Shown here piece after piece: positions 49,300-59,006 of a stretch of DNA of 64,000 bases. The stretch is from Butyricicoccus sp. OM04-18BH (GTDB taxonomy: Bacteria; Bacillota; Clostridia; Oscillospirales; Butyricicoccaceae): positions 62,001-126,000 of the forward strand of contig NZ_QULN01000004.1 in NCBI RefSeq assembly GCF_003481705.1. The letters are read 5' to 3'. Made by a program: the position numbers and the translations under genes. The notes under the pieces were generated by a model. It saw only the letters and a list, made by a program, of their open reading frames with translations, was not told the origin of the DNA and ran no database searches. Position 1 is the stretch's first letter, and each line of letters opens with the position of its first letter.

Positions 49300-49395
49300 T
49301 TATGCCAGCCCGTCGCGGATGTGCGCGAGCGCGCCCTTTTCCAGACGGGATACCTGCGCCTGTGAGATGTGTATCTCGCCAAACGAAAGGAAATA
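49300..49395 (-). pseudogene. C-terminal fragment of a sporulation sigma factor
   Basis: The minus-strand frame ends LSFGEIHISQAQVSRLEKGA then LAHIRDGLA stop. SQxQVSRLEKxALxxIR is the region 4 end of SigF/SigG/SigE-type sigma factors. Upstream of the fragment the frame loses all sigma similarity, so only about 30 residues remain. Confidence 0.55.
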
Positions 49396-49738
49396 AGGCT
49401 GAGGAGCGTTTGAATTTCTGTATTTATCGTACCGCAAAACAGCGGTTTTGTCAAGGTTTCGAATATAAAAGGGGAAAAATGTTATTTCAAGACGCCGGTC
49501 AGGCATATCATCCGGCAGGCGGTAACGCGGTGCTCTGCGCGGTCTGAACCGTTCTGACAATCGGACAACAAATACCATAGGAATTGTGCAACACCGAACA
49601 GGGTCAAAACAAACTCCTGCGGATCGCACAACAATTCTGGCTTTACTTCATTTTCGCTTTGGCGCAGACACGGTACAATAATGGCAGCAGGAAGCCGATG
49701 AAATTCGGCCGACAACGAGTAAAGAAGGGAGAATGAAA

Positions 49739-52700
49739 ATGAAACGCAAACGGATCTGTGCATGGTTTATTACACTGGCAATGCTGCTGACGATGCTGCC
49801 GTCAGCGCTTGCCGCATCATTTGCGGATACGCGCGGGCACTGGGCGGAGGATGCGATCAGCCGCTGGAGCGACCGCGGTGTCATCCAAGGCCACAATGGA
49901 GACTTTGAACCGGACAGCGCGATAACAAGAGCAGACATGGCGGTTATCATAGACCGCATAATGGATTACCAGACCAAGGCAGAGAACAAATTCTCTGATC
50001 TGGATAATGCGTACTACAAAGACCCGATCCTGCGTGTGGCGCAGGCGGGCGTGATGCAGGGCGACGGAAAAAATGTCCGTCCAAAGGACAAGATCACCCG
50101 CGAAGAGGCTGTCAGCATGCTGGCGCGTGCGCTGTCGGTAACGGCAGGCGGCAGCTCGACGAGCTTTGCGGACAACAGCCGCATTTCCTCGTGGGCGATG
50201 GCGAACGTAGCCGCTTTTGCAAAGAACGGCTATATCGCAGGCCGCAGCGGCAACCGCTTTGAGCCGCAGGCGAATATCACCCGCGCAGAAGTAGTCAAGC
50301 TGCTCGACAACATGATTTCGGATTACATCACCGAGTCCGGCACGGTAACGCCCAAGGGCACCGGCATTGTCATCGTCAAGGCCTCCGGCGTGACGCTGAA
50401 CAAGGCGAAGCTGAGCGGCACGGTCATTCTCGGCGGCAAGGCCGGCGAAGTCAAGGCGACCGGCTGCGAAATCACCGGCAAGGTGGTCAAGATTCACAAC
50501 TCTACTCTGACGACCGGCAGCACGGGCGGCTCCTCCGGCGGTTCTTCGGGCGGCAGCTCGTCTGCGCCTGCGGCACCGAGCGCATATCCGCTCCCCAAGG
50601 GTCAGGAGACCTCCAAGAGCCTGGGCGTATTCAATTACGACATGACCTATTTCGTCACGCTGACCGCACAGGACGGCGCGGACATTTATTATGAGATCGC
50701 GGAAGGTGCAGACAAGGCAGCTGTCCCGACCACAGCAAGCAAAAAGTTTGATACCTATCAGTATCGTCAGATCGAGATCACCCAGCCGACCGCAAGCGCG
50801 AAAGGCCCGGTCACCAAGACCTATAACGTTAAGGCAGTCGCGGTGAAAAACGGCAGGACCAGCAGTGTAGCGAACTGGAACTACGATGTTACCAGCATCC
50901 CGCACCACGAACTGAAGGTTGGCGTACCGAAGGACTGGAACGGCAGCGACGTTCCGAACGTAACGCTCATTCAGGATTACGACAGCGATAAGATGTATCT
51001 GGCAGAAGGCGCCGGCCGCGCAATGGTTCTGGATGCCGGTTACTTTGATGCAGAGGACGCGGCAAATCTGTACGAGACCGCACGAAAGATCGTCGGCGCA
51101 GGCAAGCCGATCGACCTTATCATCGGTCACCCGCATCCGGATCACGTGCAGATGACGCATCAGTTCCTGTGCAAGGAAAACAAGGATCTGGGCGCTAAGG
51201 TTTATGTCAACGAGCGCGGTATTGAGGTGCTGCGTGATTATGTCAAGCAGTTTGGCGTAGCCTCCGGCATGTTCGCAGATGAGGCCGCTGCAAGCGCAGC
51301 CTATGATGCACAGCTGGCAACGCTGAAAAACGGTGACGTTTACGACATGGGCGGCACGAAATTTAATGTAATCGAGCTGCCGGGACACCAGGTGGCAGGC
51401 ATCATGCTGTTCGATGCCGCGACCGGCAATCTGTTCACGACCGACCAGATCGGCAACAACCGCGCACACATCACGGACTCGTTCTGGATGCAGTTCGCAG
51501 ACCTGTCCCCGACGTTCTTCGCGGACTCGATGGACGTTTACCTGTCCTCGCTTCAGATCGCGCTGGAGCGCGTTGACAGCCTCGGCACGGTAAAGCGCAT
51601 CCTCACCGGTCACAACGACGTTGTACTGGACGGCACGGCAGGCTATCTGGACAATCTTCAGACGGCGGTGCAGAAGGTCGTTGACGAAGGCTGGAGTGCA
51701 GCGACTCCGACCCTGCGCACGCTGGACAGCTTTAAGGGATATCTGGAAAACACCAAGACTGTTGTAGTCGGCGACCGCCTGAAGGACATCAACTGGGTCG
51801 GCATCAATGTCAACAAGCAGAATTATCTGTCCGACGGCTACCGCGACGGCAATCAGAACAAGATTGCAGACCTGTCCAACCTGTCCGTACACAAGCAGGG
51901 CGAGAAGGGCAACCTGCTCTGGAACGACCCGAATTTCGGCATCAATGTAAACTGGCAGTACCCGACGGACGGCACTAAGCCGACCCGCAAGAACACCACC
52001 AGCTTTGTCGCTGAGGTGGACGAGAAGACGACTTCGATCGAGATCGTTCCGACCGCAGCTTCCTCCGGCGCGAAGATCACTATTAACGGCGAAGCCGCAG
52101 AGTCGGGCAAGGCTTATGTGGGCAAGCTCAAGAACGGTCTGACTAACTTCACGGTCAAGGTAATTGCAAAGGACGGCACCACCGAGAAGGAATACACGGT
52201 CGTAGTTCGCACCCATATCGACCCGGAAAACCCGTATGCAACGATGTACACCGGCGAGCACACGGAAACCGTAACGCTGGCTAACGGCGAAACCCGCACC
52301 TTTACCTCTTATGTGCCGGAAGGCGCACGCGAATCCTGCGCAGGCGTATTTGTTCTGCCGAACAAGGGCGAGAGCAAGTTCGACGAATGGAAGGCGCTTG
52401 CGGACAGAACGGATACGCTGGCAATCGATGCAGACTGGACCAAGCAGCAGGAAAAGTTCATCGTTGTTTATCTGAATGGCCTGACCTACGGCACGAGTGC
52501 AGCAGAACGCGCAGCAGATATTGACTACGTGAACAAGGTCTATGCAGCAGCCTCCGGCCGCACGATGTACTGCATCCATGAGGCGAAAAACTACATGGTA
52601 GGCTACGGCGAAGGCGGCACCATCGCACAGATGGCGGCAATGGATCAGACAGCCGTATGGGCAGGTCTGGCCACGGTCGATGCCGGTCCGGTTGATGCAG

Positions 52701-54016
52701 CTTGGATTGCAGAAAACGGCGCGAAGATGGCCTCCAGCCTGAACGGCTACAATGATGTGGAGTCCTCCACCCGCAAGAGCACGATCCCGAAGAGCACGCT
52801 GCCGCTTCCGGTATGGATGATCGGTTCGGTCGACAACAATGCAAACGCACTGGCATACTGGAAGGCTGCGGATCATATCACCGACAGCGACAAGGCAGCA
52901 GACGGCAATATCACCAAGTATACCCGCTCGGCAGATTGGACCGCAGACGAGAATGCGTACAAGATCAACCGCGATACCGCAGCGTACCGCATCTGGACGA
53001 GCGAGAGCGCTCCGGAAAACACGGAGAGCACGATCTGGAATGACTTCCTGTTCGGCGTACGCCGCTGGATGGCAGACCCGGGCGGTGACCTGCGCGTTAC
53101 CAAGGACCCGATCGCAGACCTTCATATGACCCGCCATTACGAAAAAGTCGGCGGCTGGATGCGTGAATGGTACGTTTACGTTCCGGAGAACGCAAAGAAC
53201 AGCACGAATCTTCCTGTCGTTTTTGCAAACCATGGCTACACGCTGAACGGCGGCGTTTACGCTGGTCAGACCGACTGGCACAAGGTCGCGGACGAAAAGG
53301 GCTTCATCGTTGTATTCCCGTCGGCAATCCCGGGCAGCATTTCCGAAAACGGCAATGCACCGTTCCCTGCGTGGAACATTGCAATGGACCCGACCCGCAT
53401 GGACGAAATCGAATTCTTCAAGTACATGCTGGACGATTTGAAGGAACACTATTCTATCGACACCGGCCGAGTTTATGCAACCGGTCATTCCTGGGGCTCT
53501 CAGATGACGCACGTACTGGCGCTGAATGAGCCGGAGATGTTCGCGGCAGTTGCACCGCTGTCCGGTTTCATCTTCAACGCAGCTGTATTTGAGCAGGCAG
53601 AAGCGACCAAGGCAAAGGGCAGCTACCCGGGCGTTCCGGTTTACATGGCAGCAGGTACCGAAGGCGGCACCGAATGGGCAATCTGCCCGGTTCCGCTGGC
53701 AGAGGAAAATTCCTCCGGCAAGACGCTGAGCGACTGGTTCGCGCTGAATGGCTGCACCGGTTCTCTGGACTGGAGCAAGATCAACGGCAGCAATGAAACC
53801 AAGGGCAGCCTTGACTGGCAGAACGGCGGCGCGTTTACGAAGTCCGGCCGCTGGTACACCATGACCTGTGAGAAGAATGGCGTTCCGATGGTACAGGCGG
53901 AGATCGTAGATTACATGCCGCACGCTACCATGCCCGAGCACTCTGCCCGTGTATGGAACAACTGGCTGAGTCACTACAGCCGCAATGCAGACGGCACACT
54001 CGTTTACAATCCGTAA
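49739..54016 (+). CDS. Large SLH protein with metallo-beta-lactamase-like and two esterase-like domains
   Basis: 1425 residues from ATG 49739, six bases after GGGAGA (ATG 49733 is too close). Signal peptide MKRKRICAWFITLAMLLTML ending PSALAA. Three SLH domains at ~27-200 (ITRADMAVIIDRIM, ITREEAVSMLARAL, ITRAEVVKLLDNMI); a Gly/Ser linker near 260; a beta domain; a metallo-beta-lactamase fold from ~390 with HPHPDH near 464-469, LPGHQVAG and TGHNDVV; a cadherin-like beta-sandwich ~754-828; an alpha/beta-hydrolase-like domain ~840-1070 whose nucleophile elbow reads GYGEGG (no Ser); a second one ~1130-1425 with an intact elbow GHSWGS, polyhydroxyalkanoate-depolymerase/feruloyl-esterase-like. A wall-bound multi-enzyme; substrate unknown. 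A YesM/YesN-type pair lies directly downstream. Confidence 0.88.
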   Translation: MKRKRICAWFITLAMLLTMLPSALAASFADTRGHWAEDAISRWSDRGVIQGHNGDFEPDSAITRADMAVIIDRIMDYQTKAENKFSDLDNAYYKDPILRVAQAGVMQGDGKNVRPKDKITREEAVSMLARALSVTAGGSSTSFADNSRISSWAMANVAAFAKNGYIAGRSGNRFEPQANITRAEVVKLLDNMISDYITESGTVTPKGTGIVIVKASGVTLNKAKLSGTVILGGKAGEVKATGCEITGKVVKIHNSTLTTGSTGGSSGGSSGGSSSAPAAPSAYPLPKGQETSKSLGVFNYDMTYFVTLTAQDGADIYYEIAEGADKAAVPTTASKKFDTYQYRQIEITQPTASAKGPVTKTYNVKAVAVKNGRTSSVANWNYDVTSIPHHELKVGVPKDWNGSDVPNVTLIQDYDSDKMYLAEGAGRAMVLDAGYFDAEDAANLYETARKIVGAGKPIDLIIGHPHPDHVQMTHQFLCKENKDLGAKVYVNERGIEVLRDYVKQFGVASGMFADEAAASAAYDAQLATLKNGDVYDMGGTKFNVIELPGHQVAGIMLFDAATGNLFTTDQIGNNRAHITDSFWMQFADLSPTFFADSMDVYLSSLQIALERVDSLGTVKRILTGHNDVVLDGTAGYLDNLQTAVQKVVDEGWSAATPTLRTLDSFKGYLENTKTVVVGDRLKDINWVGINVNKQNYLSDGYRDGNQNKIADLSNLSVHKQGEKGNLLWNDPNFGINVNWQYPTDGTKPTRKNTTSFVAEVDEKTTSIEIVPTAASSGAKITINGEAAESGKAYVGKLKNGLTNFTVKVIAKDGTTEKEYTVVVRTHIDPENPYATMYTGEHTETVTLANGETRTFTSYVPEGARESCAGVFVLPNKGESKFDEWKALADRTDTLAIDADWTKQQEKFIVVYLNGLTYGTSAAERAADIDYVNKVYAAASGRTMYCIHEAKNYMVGYGEGGTIAQMAAMDQTAVWAGLATVDAGPVDAAWIAENGAKMASSLNGYNDVESSTRKSTIPKSTLPLPVWMIGSVDNNANALAYWKAADHITDSDKAADGNITKYTRSADWTADENAYKINRDTAAYRIWTSESAPENTESTIWNDFLFGVRRWMADPGGDLRVTKDPIADLHMTRHYEKVGGWMREWYVYVPENAKNSTNLPVVFANHGYTLNGGVYAGQTDWHKVADEKGFIVVFPSAIPGSISENGNAPFPAWNIAMDPTRMDEIEFFKYMLDDLKEHYSIDTGRVYATGHSWGSQMTHVLALNEPEMFAAVAPLSGFIFNAAVFEQAEATKAKGSYPGVPVYMAAGTEGGTEWAICPVPLAEENSSGKTLSDWFALNGCTGSLDWSKINGSNETKGSLDWQNGGAFTKSGRWYTMTCEKNGVPMVQAEIVDYMPHATMPEHSARVWNNWLSHYSRNADGTLVYNP

Positions 54017-54036
54017 ATTTCCCCTCTCATTTGCAT

Positions 54037-54070
54037 GCAGACCCTGCCAACTGGCAGGGTCTGCTCTTTC
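54037..54070 (+). terminator. Terminator of the large SLH enzyme gene
   Basis: GCAGACCCTGCCA and TGGCAGGGTCTGC arms with a two-base loop (54037-54064), followed by TCTTTC. Confidence 0.8.
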
Positions 54071-54124
54071 GTTTTCCGCCCCGGATGTGCTATAATAAAT
54101 CCATCAACTCACGGAGGTGCAGCC

Positions 54125-55882
54125 ATGAAAATCCGCCGGACAAAACCGACTATGAAGCAGCAGCTGTTTTTGTTTTTCATGCTGGCTGCGGTTCTGGTGT
54201 GCCTGATATTCAGTGCGTACTATTTCGTCTCCGAGCAGCGTGTGCTGCGGAACAATCTCGAGCGGGAGAACACGAAGAATTTGCAGTATGCGATTGAAAA
54301 GATCGAGGAAAATGCGATGCGCGTGGAGAAGTTCGCAAACCAGATCTGTCAGAATGGGCAGATACGCGCACTGATGCTGGCAGATGATCCATTTGCTCCG
54401 GCGGAGACAATGGCGGTTGCGTCTATGCTGGACGAGCAGTTTCAGTTCGTAACGGTTACGGAGGATATTCTGTCGCTTTATCTGATCGGAGAAAACGGTC
54501 TGGATATCCGACGCGGCAAGGAGGCGGCGCTGGTCGATCGGGATGCGGTGTACCGTGCTTTTTGCAGTGACGCATTTTTCGCAGACGGCGGCATTGCCTG
54601 CTGGGGCAGCGGTGCAGATAATCCGTGCCGGTTCAGCCAGTATGAGACCGTACTGCCGTATAGCCGCCGTATTATCGATGAGACCACCGGCAGAACCGCC
54701 GGTTATCTCGTCATCCTGCTGCGCGAGGCCGTGCTGACCAACATCGGTGATGCGCTGCTCGGTCAGAAGAACACAGCGTTCTGTCTGGTCGATACGACAG
54801 ACTCGTATGTCGTGCGCAGCGACGGCTGGAAAAGGCTGTCGGCCCATACAGAACAGGATTTGCGCCGCATGGCGATGAATGAGGAACACAGGCTGTGGGA
54901 TGCACCATACCAGTTTTTCAAGAGGAGCTCGAGCGTATATGACTGGTGCATTGTAGAAGCGGTCTCGACCTACGAGTTTGCGCAGCAGCGCAGCATTCTG
55001 CTGCAGGCGTTCGTGGTAGTCGGTGTGCTGGCGCTGCTGCTGGCGCTTATTCTGGCATCCGTGTTCGCGGAGCGGCTGGTGCAGCCGATACGGAGCATGG
55101 CGGACGCGGTAGACCGTATTGCGCAGGGGCAGTTCGACTGTGCGCTGCCGCGCGACAGCGTGCAGGAATATGCCCGACTGGAGCAGGGCATCGAGCAGAT
55201 GCAGGACGATATCCGTGCGCTGCTGGACAGCCGCGTACAGCAGGAAAAGGAAAAACGCAAGGCCGAGGTCCGTATGCTCCGTGCGCAGATCAATCCGCAT
55301 TTCATTTACAATACACTCAATTCGATCAAGATGATGGCGGTCATGCAGGGGTCACGCGGTATTCAGAATATGACGGAGGCGTTGGGCAGCATCCTGCGGT
55401 CAAGCCTGAGCAAGGCGGAGGAGCAGATCATATTGCGGGAGGAGCTGGCTCTGCTGGAGCAGTATATCTATATTCAGAATATCCGCTACAAGGGGAACAT
55501 TGAGTATGAGGTCGATGTGCAGGATGAGAGCCTGCTCGATCTGCGGCTTCAGCGCTTTCTGCTTCAGCCGCTCATCGAAAACGCCATTTTGCATGGCATT
55601 GAAGCCGCGCCGCATCACGGCGGCACGATCCGTCTGACGGCATGGAGAGAAAAGCGGGAGATCTACATCTCTGTTGAGGACGACGGAGCAGGTATTCCGC
55701 CGGAGATCTTACAGCGCCTTCAGCGTCATGAACGGGTGACGCAGGGCAGCATCGGCGTTCACAATGTGGATGAACGTCTGCGCATGCTGTACGGCGAGGA
55801 CTGCGGACTGTCCTTTGAGAGCGAGGAGCACGTTCGTACCTGTGTGACGGTACACCTGCGGGAAATGGGGGAGAGCAAATGA
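54125..55882 (+). CDS. YesM-type sensor histidine kinase
   Basis: 585 residues from ATG 54125 behind GGAGGTG. First helix KQQLFLFFMLAAVLVCLIFS, an extracellular dCache-like sensor (~40-290), second helix LLQAFVVVGVLALLLALILA, HAMP (MADAVDRIAQGQFDCALPRD), the His_kinase motif AQINPHFIYNTLNSIKMMAV with the phospho-acceptor His, and a HATPase (LQPLIENAILHGIE, DDGAGIPPEILQRL). The family usually senses sugars or oligosaccharides. Overlaps the response regulator by ATGA. Confidence 0.94.
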   Translation: MKIRRTKPTMKQQLFLFFMLAAVLVCLIFSAYYFVSEQRVLRNNLERENTKNLQYAIEKIEENAMRVEKFANQICQNGQIRALMLADDPFAPAETMAVASMLDEQFQFVTVTEDILSLYLIGENGLDIRRGKEAALVDRDAVYRAFCSDAFFADGGIACWGSGADNPCRFSQYETVLPYSRRIIDETTGRTAGYLVILLREAVLTNIGDALLGQKNTAFCLVDTTDSYVVRSDGWKRLSAHTEQDLRRMAMNEEHRLWDAPYQFFKRSSSVYDWCIVEAVSTYEFAQQRSILLQAFVVVGVLALLLALILASVFAERLVQPIRSMADAVDRIAQGQFDCALPRDSVQEYARLEQGIEQMQDDIRALLDSRVQQEKEKRKAEVRMLRAQINPHFIYNTLNSIKMMAVMQGSRGIQNMTEALGSILRSSLSKAEEQIILREELALLEQYIYIQNIRYKGNIEYEVDVQDESLLDLRLQRFLLQPLIENAILHGIEAAPHHGGTIRLTAWREKREIYISVEDDGAGIPPEILQRLQRHERVTQGSIGVHNVDERLRMLYGEDCGLSFESEEHVRTCVTVHLREMGESK

Positions 55883-57483
55883 GAAAACCGCGCATACTGA
55901 TCGCGGATGACGACACGATGGTTCGCATTGGACTTAAAACCGTCATTAACTGGGAAGAAAACGGCTTCGTTCTGGTCGGGGAGGCGGCGAACGGACTGGA
56001 GGCGATGCAGCTCGTACAGGAAAAGAAGCCGGACATCGTCATTACTGATATCAAAATGCCGGGCATGGACGGCATCGAGCTCATCCGTCAGCTGCGGCAG
56101 CAGAGCACGCCGCCGGAAATTCTGGTGCTGAGCAGCTACGACGAGTTCGAACTGGTCAAGCAGGCGCTCAAGCTGGGCGCACGGGACTATCTGCTCAAGC
56201 TGAACCTCAATCCGGAGGAGCTGCTGCACAGCCTGCGCGCCATTGCTGCGGAGAATGCTGCCGCCTCGCCGCTGTTTTCTGGTGACGACGAGAAGAGCCG
56301 TGCGCTGCTGCGTCAAAATTTTCTGTGGGATGTGGTTTCTAATTACTACATGAACGGACAGCAGCTGGAGCAGTCCATGCGTGAACTGGAGATTCATCTG
56401 GAGGGCCGTCCGGTGTACTGCATGGTAATCAAGGTGGGCGAGGTGTACCGCTTTGAGGAAGCCACCGCAGAGGAGATACAGACGCTGCGTATTTCGGTCG
56501 TTAACATCACGGAGGAGATCGTCAGCGATGTCTGCTGCGGCTACTGTTTTTCCGGGCGTACCGGTGAGTTTGATGTCCTGCTGACTGCGCCGGTGCCGGC
56601 GCCGGACGAGGCGGTTCTGCGGCTGGCGAAGAGGCTGCGCAAAATGCTGCATGAATATCTGGAGCTCTCGTGTACGGTGCTGGTCGGCAGCAGCATGCAG
56701 CCGGGCGGCGCCGGCATCAAGGAGGCATTCTGGCGGGCAAATGCAGCCGTGTCGCAGCGGTTTTATGCATCGCATGACGGTGTGCTGCTGTGGCGGCAGG
56801 ATATGGAGCAGACGAGGCAGGACAGCTACAGCCTGTCCGGTGTGCGTGCGGAGCTCAGCGAAATTCTGATTTCCGGCACGCCGGAGGAGCTGGAGCGAGT
56901 GTTTGCGCGGCTCAAAACCGATATGCAGCGGTTGGCGCTCAGCCGTTCCACTGTGCGTGCGATCGCGCTCGAGCTGCTGTATATTGTGCAGGAGCATTTC
57001 GAGCGCAATGAACTGCCGATACGCACGGTTCTGACAAACAGCTGCCGCAGTTATGAGGAGCTGCTGCACATGGAAACGCTGGGCGAGGTAATCGCATGGC
57101 TTGACGCGCTCCGGCAGGATCTGTCTGATTTTCTCCTTCGAGAGAGCGAAAAAGGCGGTGCGAAGATCGTCGGCATGGCGCAGGACTGGATCGCGGCGCA
57201 CTACCGCGAAGCAGCGTCCCTGCAGGAGGCGGCACGGGCGGTCAGCCTGAATCCGTCGTATTTCAGCACGCTGCTCAAGAAGTTTACCGGGAAAAGCTAT
57301 ACCGAGCTGCTGATGGAGTACCGAATCGAGCGGGCGAAGGAACTGCTGCTGCTCACGGATGCGAAGGTGTACCGCGTCGGACAGATGGTTGGCTATGAGG
57401 ATAAATTCTATTTCAGCCGTATTTTCAAGAGGGTCACGGGCATGACACCCGTCGAGTTCAAAAACCAGCGTCGGGAGGGATAG
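55879..57483 (+). CDS. YesN-type AraC-family response regulator
   Basis: 534 residues. Receiver domain: ILIADDDTMVRIGLKTVINW, acceptor Asp in PDIVITDIKMPGMDGIELIR, Lys in DYLLKLNLNPEEL. A long middle linker follows, then two AraC helix-turn-helix units: AASLQEAARAVSLNPSYFST, LLKKFTGKSYTELLMEYRIE, RVGQMVGYEDKFYFSRIFKR. Output of the upstream YesM-type kinase; likely controls a glycan-use gene, perhaps the SLH enzyme next door. Confidence 0.94.
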   Translation: MRKPRILIADDDTMVRIGLKTVINWEENGFVLVGEAANGLEAMQLVQEKKPDIVITDIKMPGMDGIELIRQLRQQSTPPEILVLSSYDEFELVKQALKLGARDYLLKLNLNPEELLHSLRAIAAENAAASPLFSGDDEKSRALLRQNFLWDVVSNYYMNGQQLEQSMRELEIHLEGRPVYCMVIKVGEVYRFEEATAEEIQTLRISVVNITEEIVSDVCCGYCFSGRTGEFDVLLTAPVPAPDEAVLRLAKRLRKMLHEYLELSCTVLVGSSMQPGGAGIKEAFWRANAAVSQRFYASHDGVLLWRQDMEQTRQDSYSLSGVRAELSEILISGTPEELERVFARLKTDMQRLALSRSTVRAIALELLYIVQEHFERNELPIRTVLTNSCRSYEELLHMETLGEVIAWLDALRQDLSDFLLRESEKGGAKIVGMAQDWIAAHYREAASLQEAARAVSLNPSYFSTLLKKFTGKSYTELLMEYRIERAKELLLLTDAKVYRVGQMVGYEDKFYFSRIFKRVTGMTPVEFKNQRREG

Positions 57484-57485
57484 CG

Positions 57486-58715
57486 TTGCGGAAAAAAGGA
57501 CTGCTGCTGCTGGCGGCGCTGCTCGCTCTGTGCGGCTGCACCGCGCAGAGCAATATCACAGATGTCCCGCGCAGGACAATGCTTACCGTGGTGCTGTGGG
57601 ACTACGACAAGACCAGCTATGACTGGAAGCTGATACGGGCGTTTGAGGACAGCCATCCCGATGTGCGGGTCGAGGTGGTCAGCTATCCGGATGCCTACTA
57701 CGACCAGAAAATGCAGGCGCGGCTGCTGAGCGGCAGGCAGACCGATGTGTTTCTCTGCCGTACGATGGACTCGCTGTACAAGCTGTATGAATACGGCATT
57801 GCGCAGCCGCTCGACGAACTGCTCGCGCAGTGCGGACATGACCTGCGGGACAGCGCGGAGCTGGTGCAGATGCAGTTTGACAGACATCAGTACGGAATTC
57901 CCTACCGACGGGATCGTTATGTGCTGCTGTACAACTGCGAGCTGTTTGACCGGGCAGGCATTCCGTATCCGAAGGAGCGGCTGACATGGGAGCAGGTGCA
58001 CGAACTGGCGCAGCAGATGCAGAGCAGCCTGAGCGAGGGCGAGTACGCGATGATGTCGCTGCCGATGGATATTCAGTGGCTTGCAACGGGAAAAAACGGC
58101 GGTTATGATAATGCGGAAAGCATGCGGCAGATCATCGGCTGGGTACAGCAGATGCAGCAGGAACGGTGCATGCCGCAGTACAGCACCTGCATCGCGCAGG
58201 ATATACAGCAGCAGTGCTTTGAACTGGGGCAGTACGGCATGTACATCGGCGGTACGTGGTATCTGAATTACCTGATGACCGACTATCGGGCAGGGCGGTT
58301 TAATTTTCGCTGGGGCGTGACGGAAGCGCCGGCCTGGGCGGAGGACCAGAAGAGCAGCGAAACCGTTATCCAGACCGGCATGGGCATCTGCCGTTCCTCG
58401 CAGCAGCAGGAGCTGGCGTGGGAGTTCATCCGCTTTGCGGCGGGGGCCGAGGGTGCGAAGATCATGGCGGCGGAGCAGATGATGCCTGCATATCTGGACA
58501 GCGAGGTGGAGGAGATCTACCGGAACAGCTTTTACGGCGCGTATCTGGACCCGATGGTATATCTGGATCGGGAAACTGCGGTCGGCGCGTATCGGGATAC
58601 CAGCAGGGAGCAGGAAATCCTGTGCGATGCCTTCCGGCAGAGCGTGACCGGGCAGAAGGATATCGACACGGCGCTGCGGAACGCGCAGCGGGAGATTGAG
58701 GCGCTGAGCAGTTGA
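57486..58715 (+). CDS. Lipoprotein extracellular solute-binding protein
   Basis: 409 residues from TTG 57486 behind GGGAGGGA. Lipobox in MRKKGLLLLAALLALCGCTA (LCGC). Family 1 solute-binding fold: LTVVLWDYDKTSYDWKLIRA, SHPDVRVEVVSYPDAYYDQK, DVFLCRTMDSLYKLYEYGIA, YGIPYRRDRYVLLYNCELFD, LTWEQVHELAQQMQ. No permease genes follow; it is the third gene of the kinase-regulator operon. Probably a sugar sensor partner or an orphan binding protein sharing a permease elsewhere. Confidence 0.9.
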   Translation: MRKKGLLLLAALLALCGCTAQSNITDVPRRTMLTVVLWDYDKTSYDWKLIRAFEDSHPDVRVEVVSYPDAYYDQKMQARLLSGRQTDVFLCRTMDSLYKLYEYGIAQPLDELLAQCGHDLRDSAELVQMQFDRHQYGIPYRRDRYVLLYNCELFDRAGIPYPKERLTWEQVHELAQQMQSSLSEGEYAMMSLPMDIQWLATGKNGGYDNAESMRQIIGWVQQMQQERCMPQYSTCIAQDIQQQCFELGQYGMYIGGTWYLNYLMTDYRAGRFNFRWGVTEAPAWAEDQKSSETVIQTGMGICRSSQQQELAWEFIRFAAGAEGAKIMAAEQMMPAYLDSEVEEIYRNSFYGAYLDPMVYLDRETAVGAYRDTSREQEILCDAFRQSVTGQKDIDTALRNAQREIEALSS

Positions 58716-58870
58716 AGACCGCCTTCGCACGACCGATTACGGCTTCCGTAATCAGCCTTTGGCAAATCTTGCGGGCACAGATTATAATGATGATTGAAAT
58801 CTTGCGGTTACAGGACGCCGTCTTCTGCGAAAACATTCCCAAATCGGATTACATACGAGAAAAATAAAAT

Positions 58871-58892
58871 TATATTCCGAAATCGGAATATA
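58871..58892. promoter_or_regulatory. Perfect 22-bp palindrome
   Basis: TATATTCCGA, AA, then the exact inverted copy TCGGAATATA. It lies just before the promoter at 58895-58923, in the position of an operator for the truncated ATPase gene. Confidence 0.55.
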
Positions 58893-58894
58893 AT

Positions 58895-58923
58895 TTGGTG
58901 AACGTCATAACGCGCGCTATAAT
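58895..58923 (+). promoter_or_regulatory. Promoter of the truncated ATPase gene
   Basis: -35 TTGGTG (58895-58900), exact 17-bp spacer, -10 TATAAT (58918-58923). Confidence 0.55.
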
Positions 58924-58952
58924 GGGAACACTATAACGGCGAGGTGAGTGCG

Positions 58953-59006
58953 TTGGCAGAGCGGAAAGAATATCTGGAGCAGGTGAAGGCATGGAAAATC
59001 GAATAA
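58953..59006 (+). pseudogene. N-terminal stub of a DUF4143-type AAA ATPase
   Basis: TTG 58953 behind GAGGTGAG reads MAERKEYLEQVKAWKIE and then stops inside the left end of antisense cassette B. This is the usual beginning of DUF4143/AAA_14 ATPases (RKEYLEQLxxWKD...), which continue with the P-loop; here nothing follows. Promoter and palindrome upstream are intact. Confidence 0.6.
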
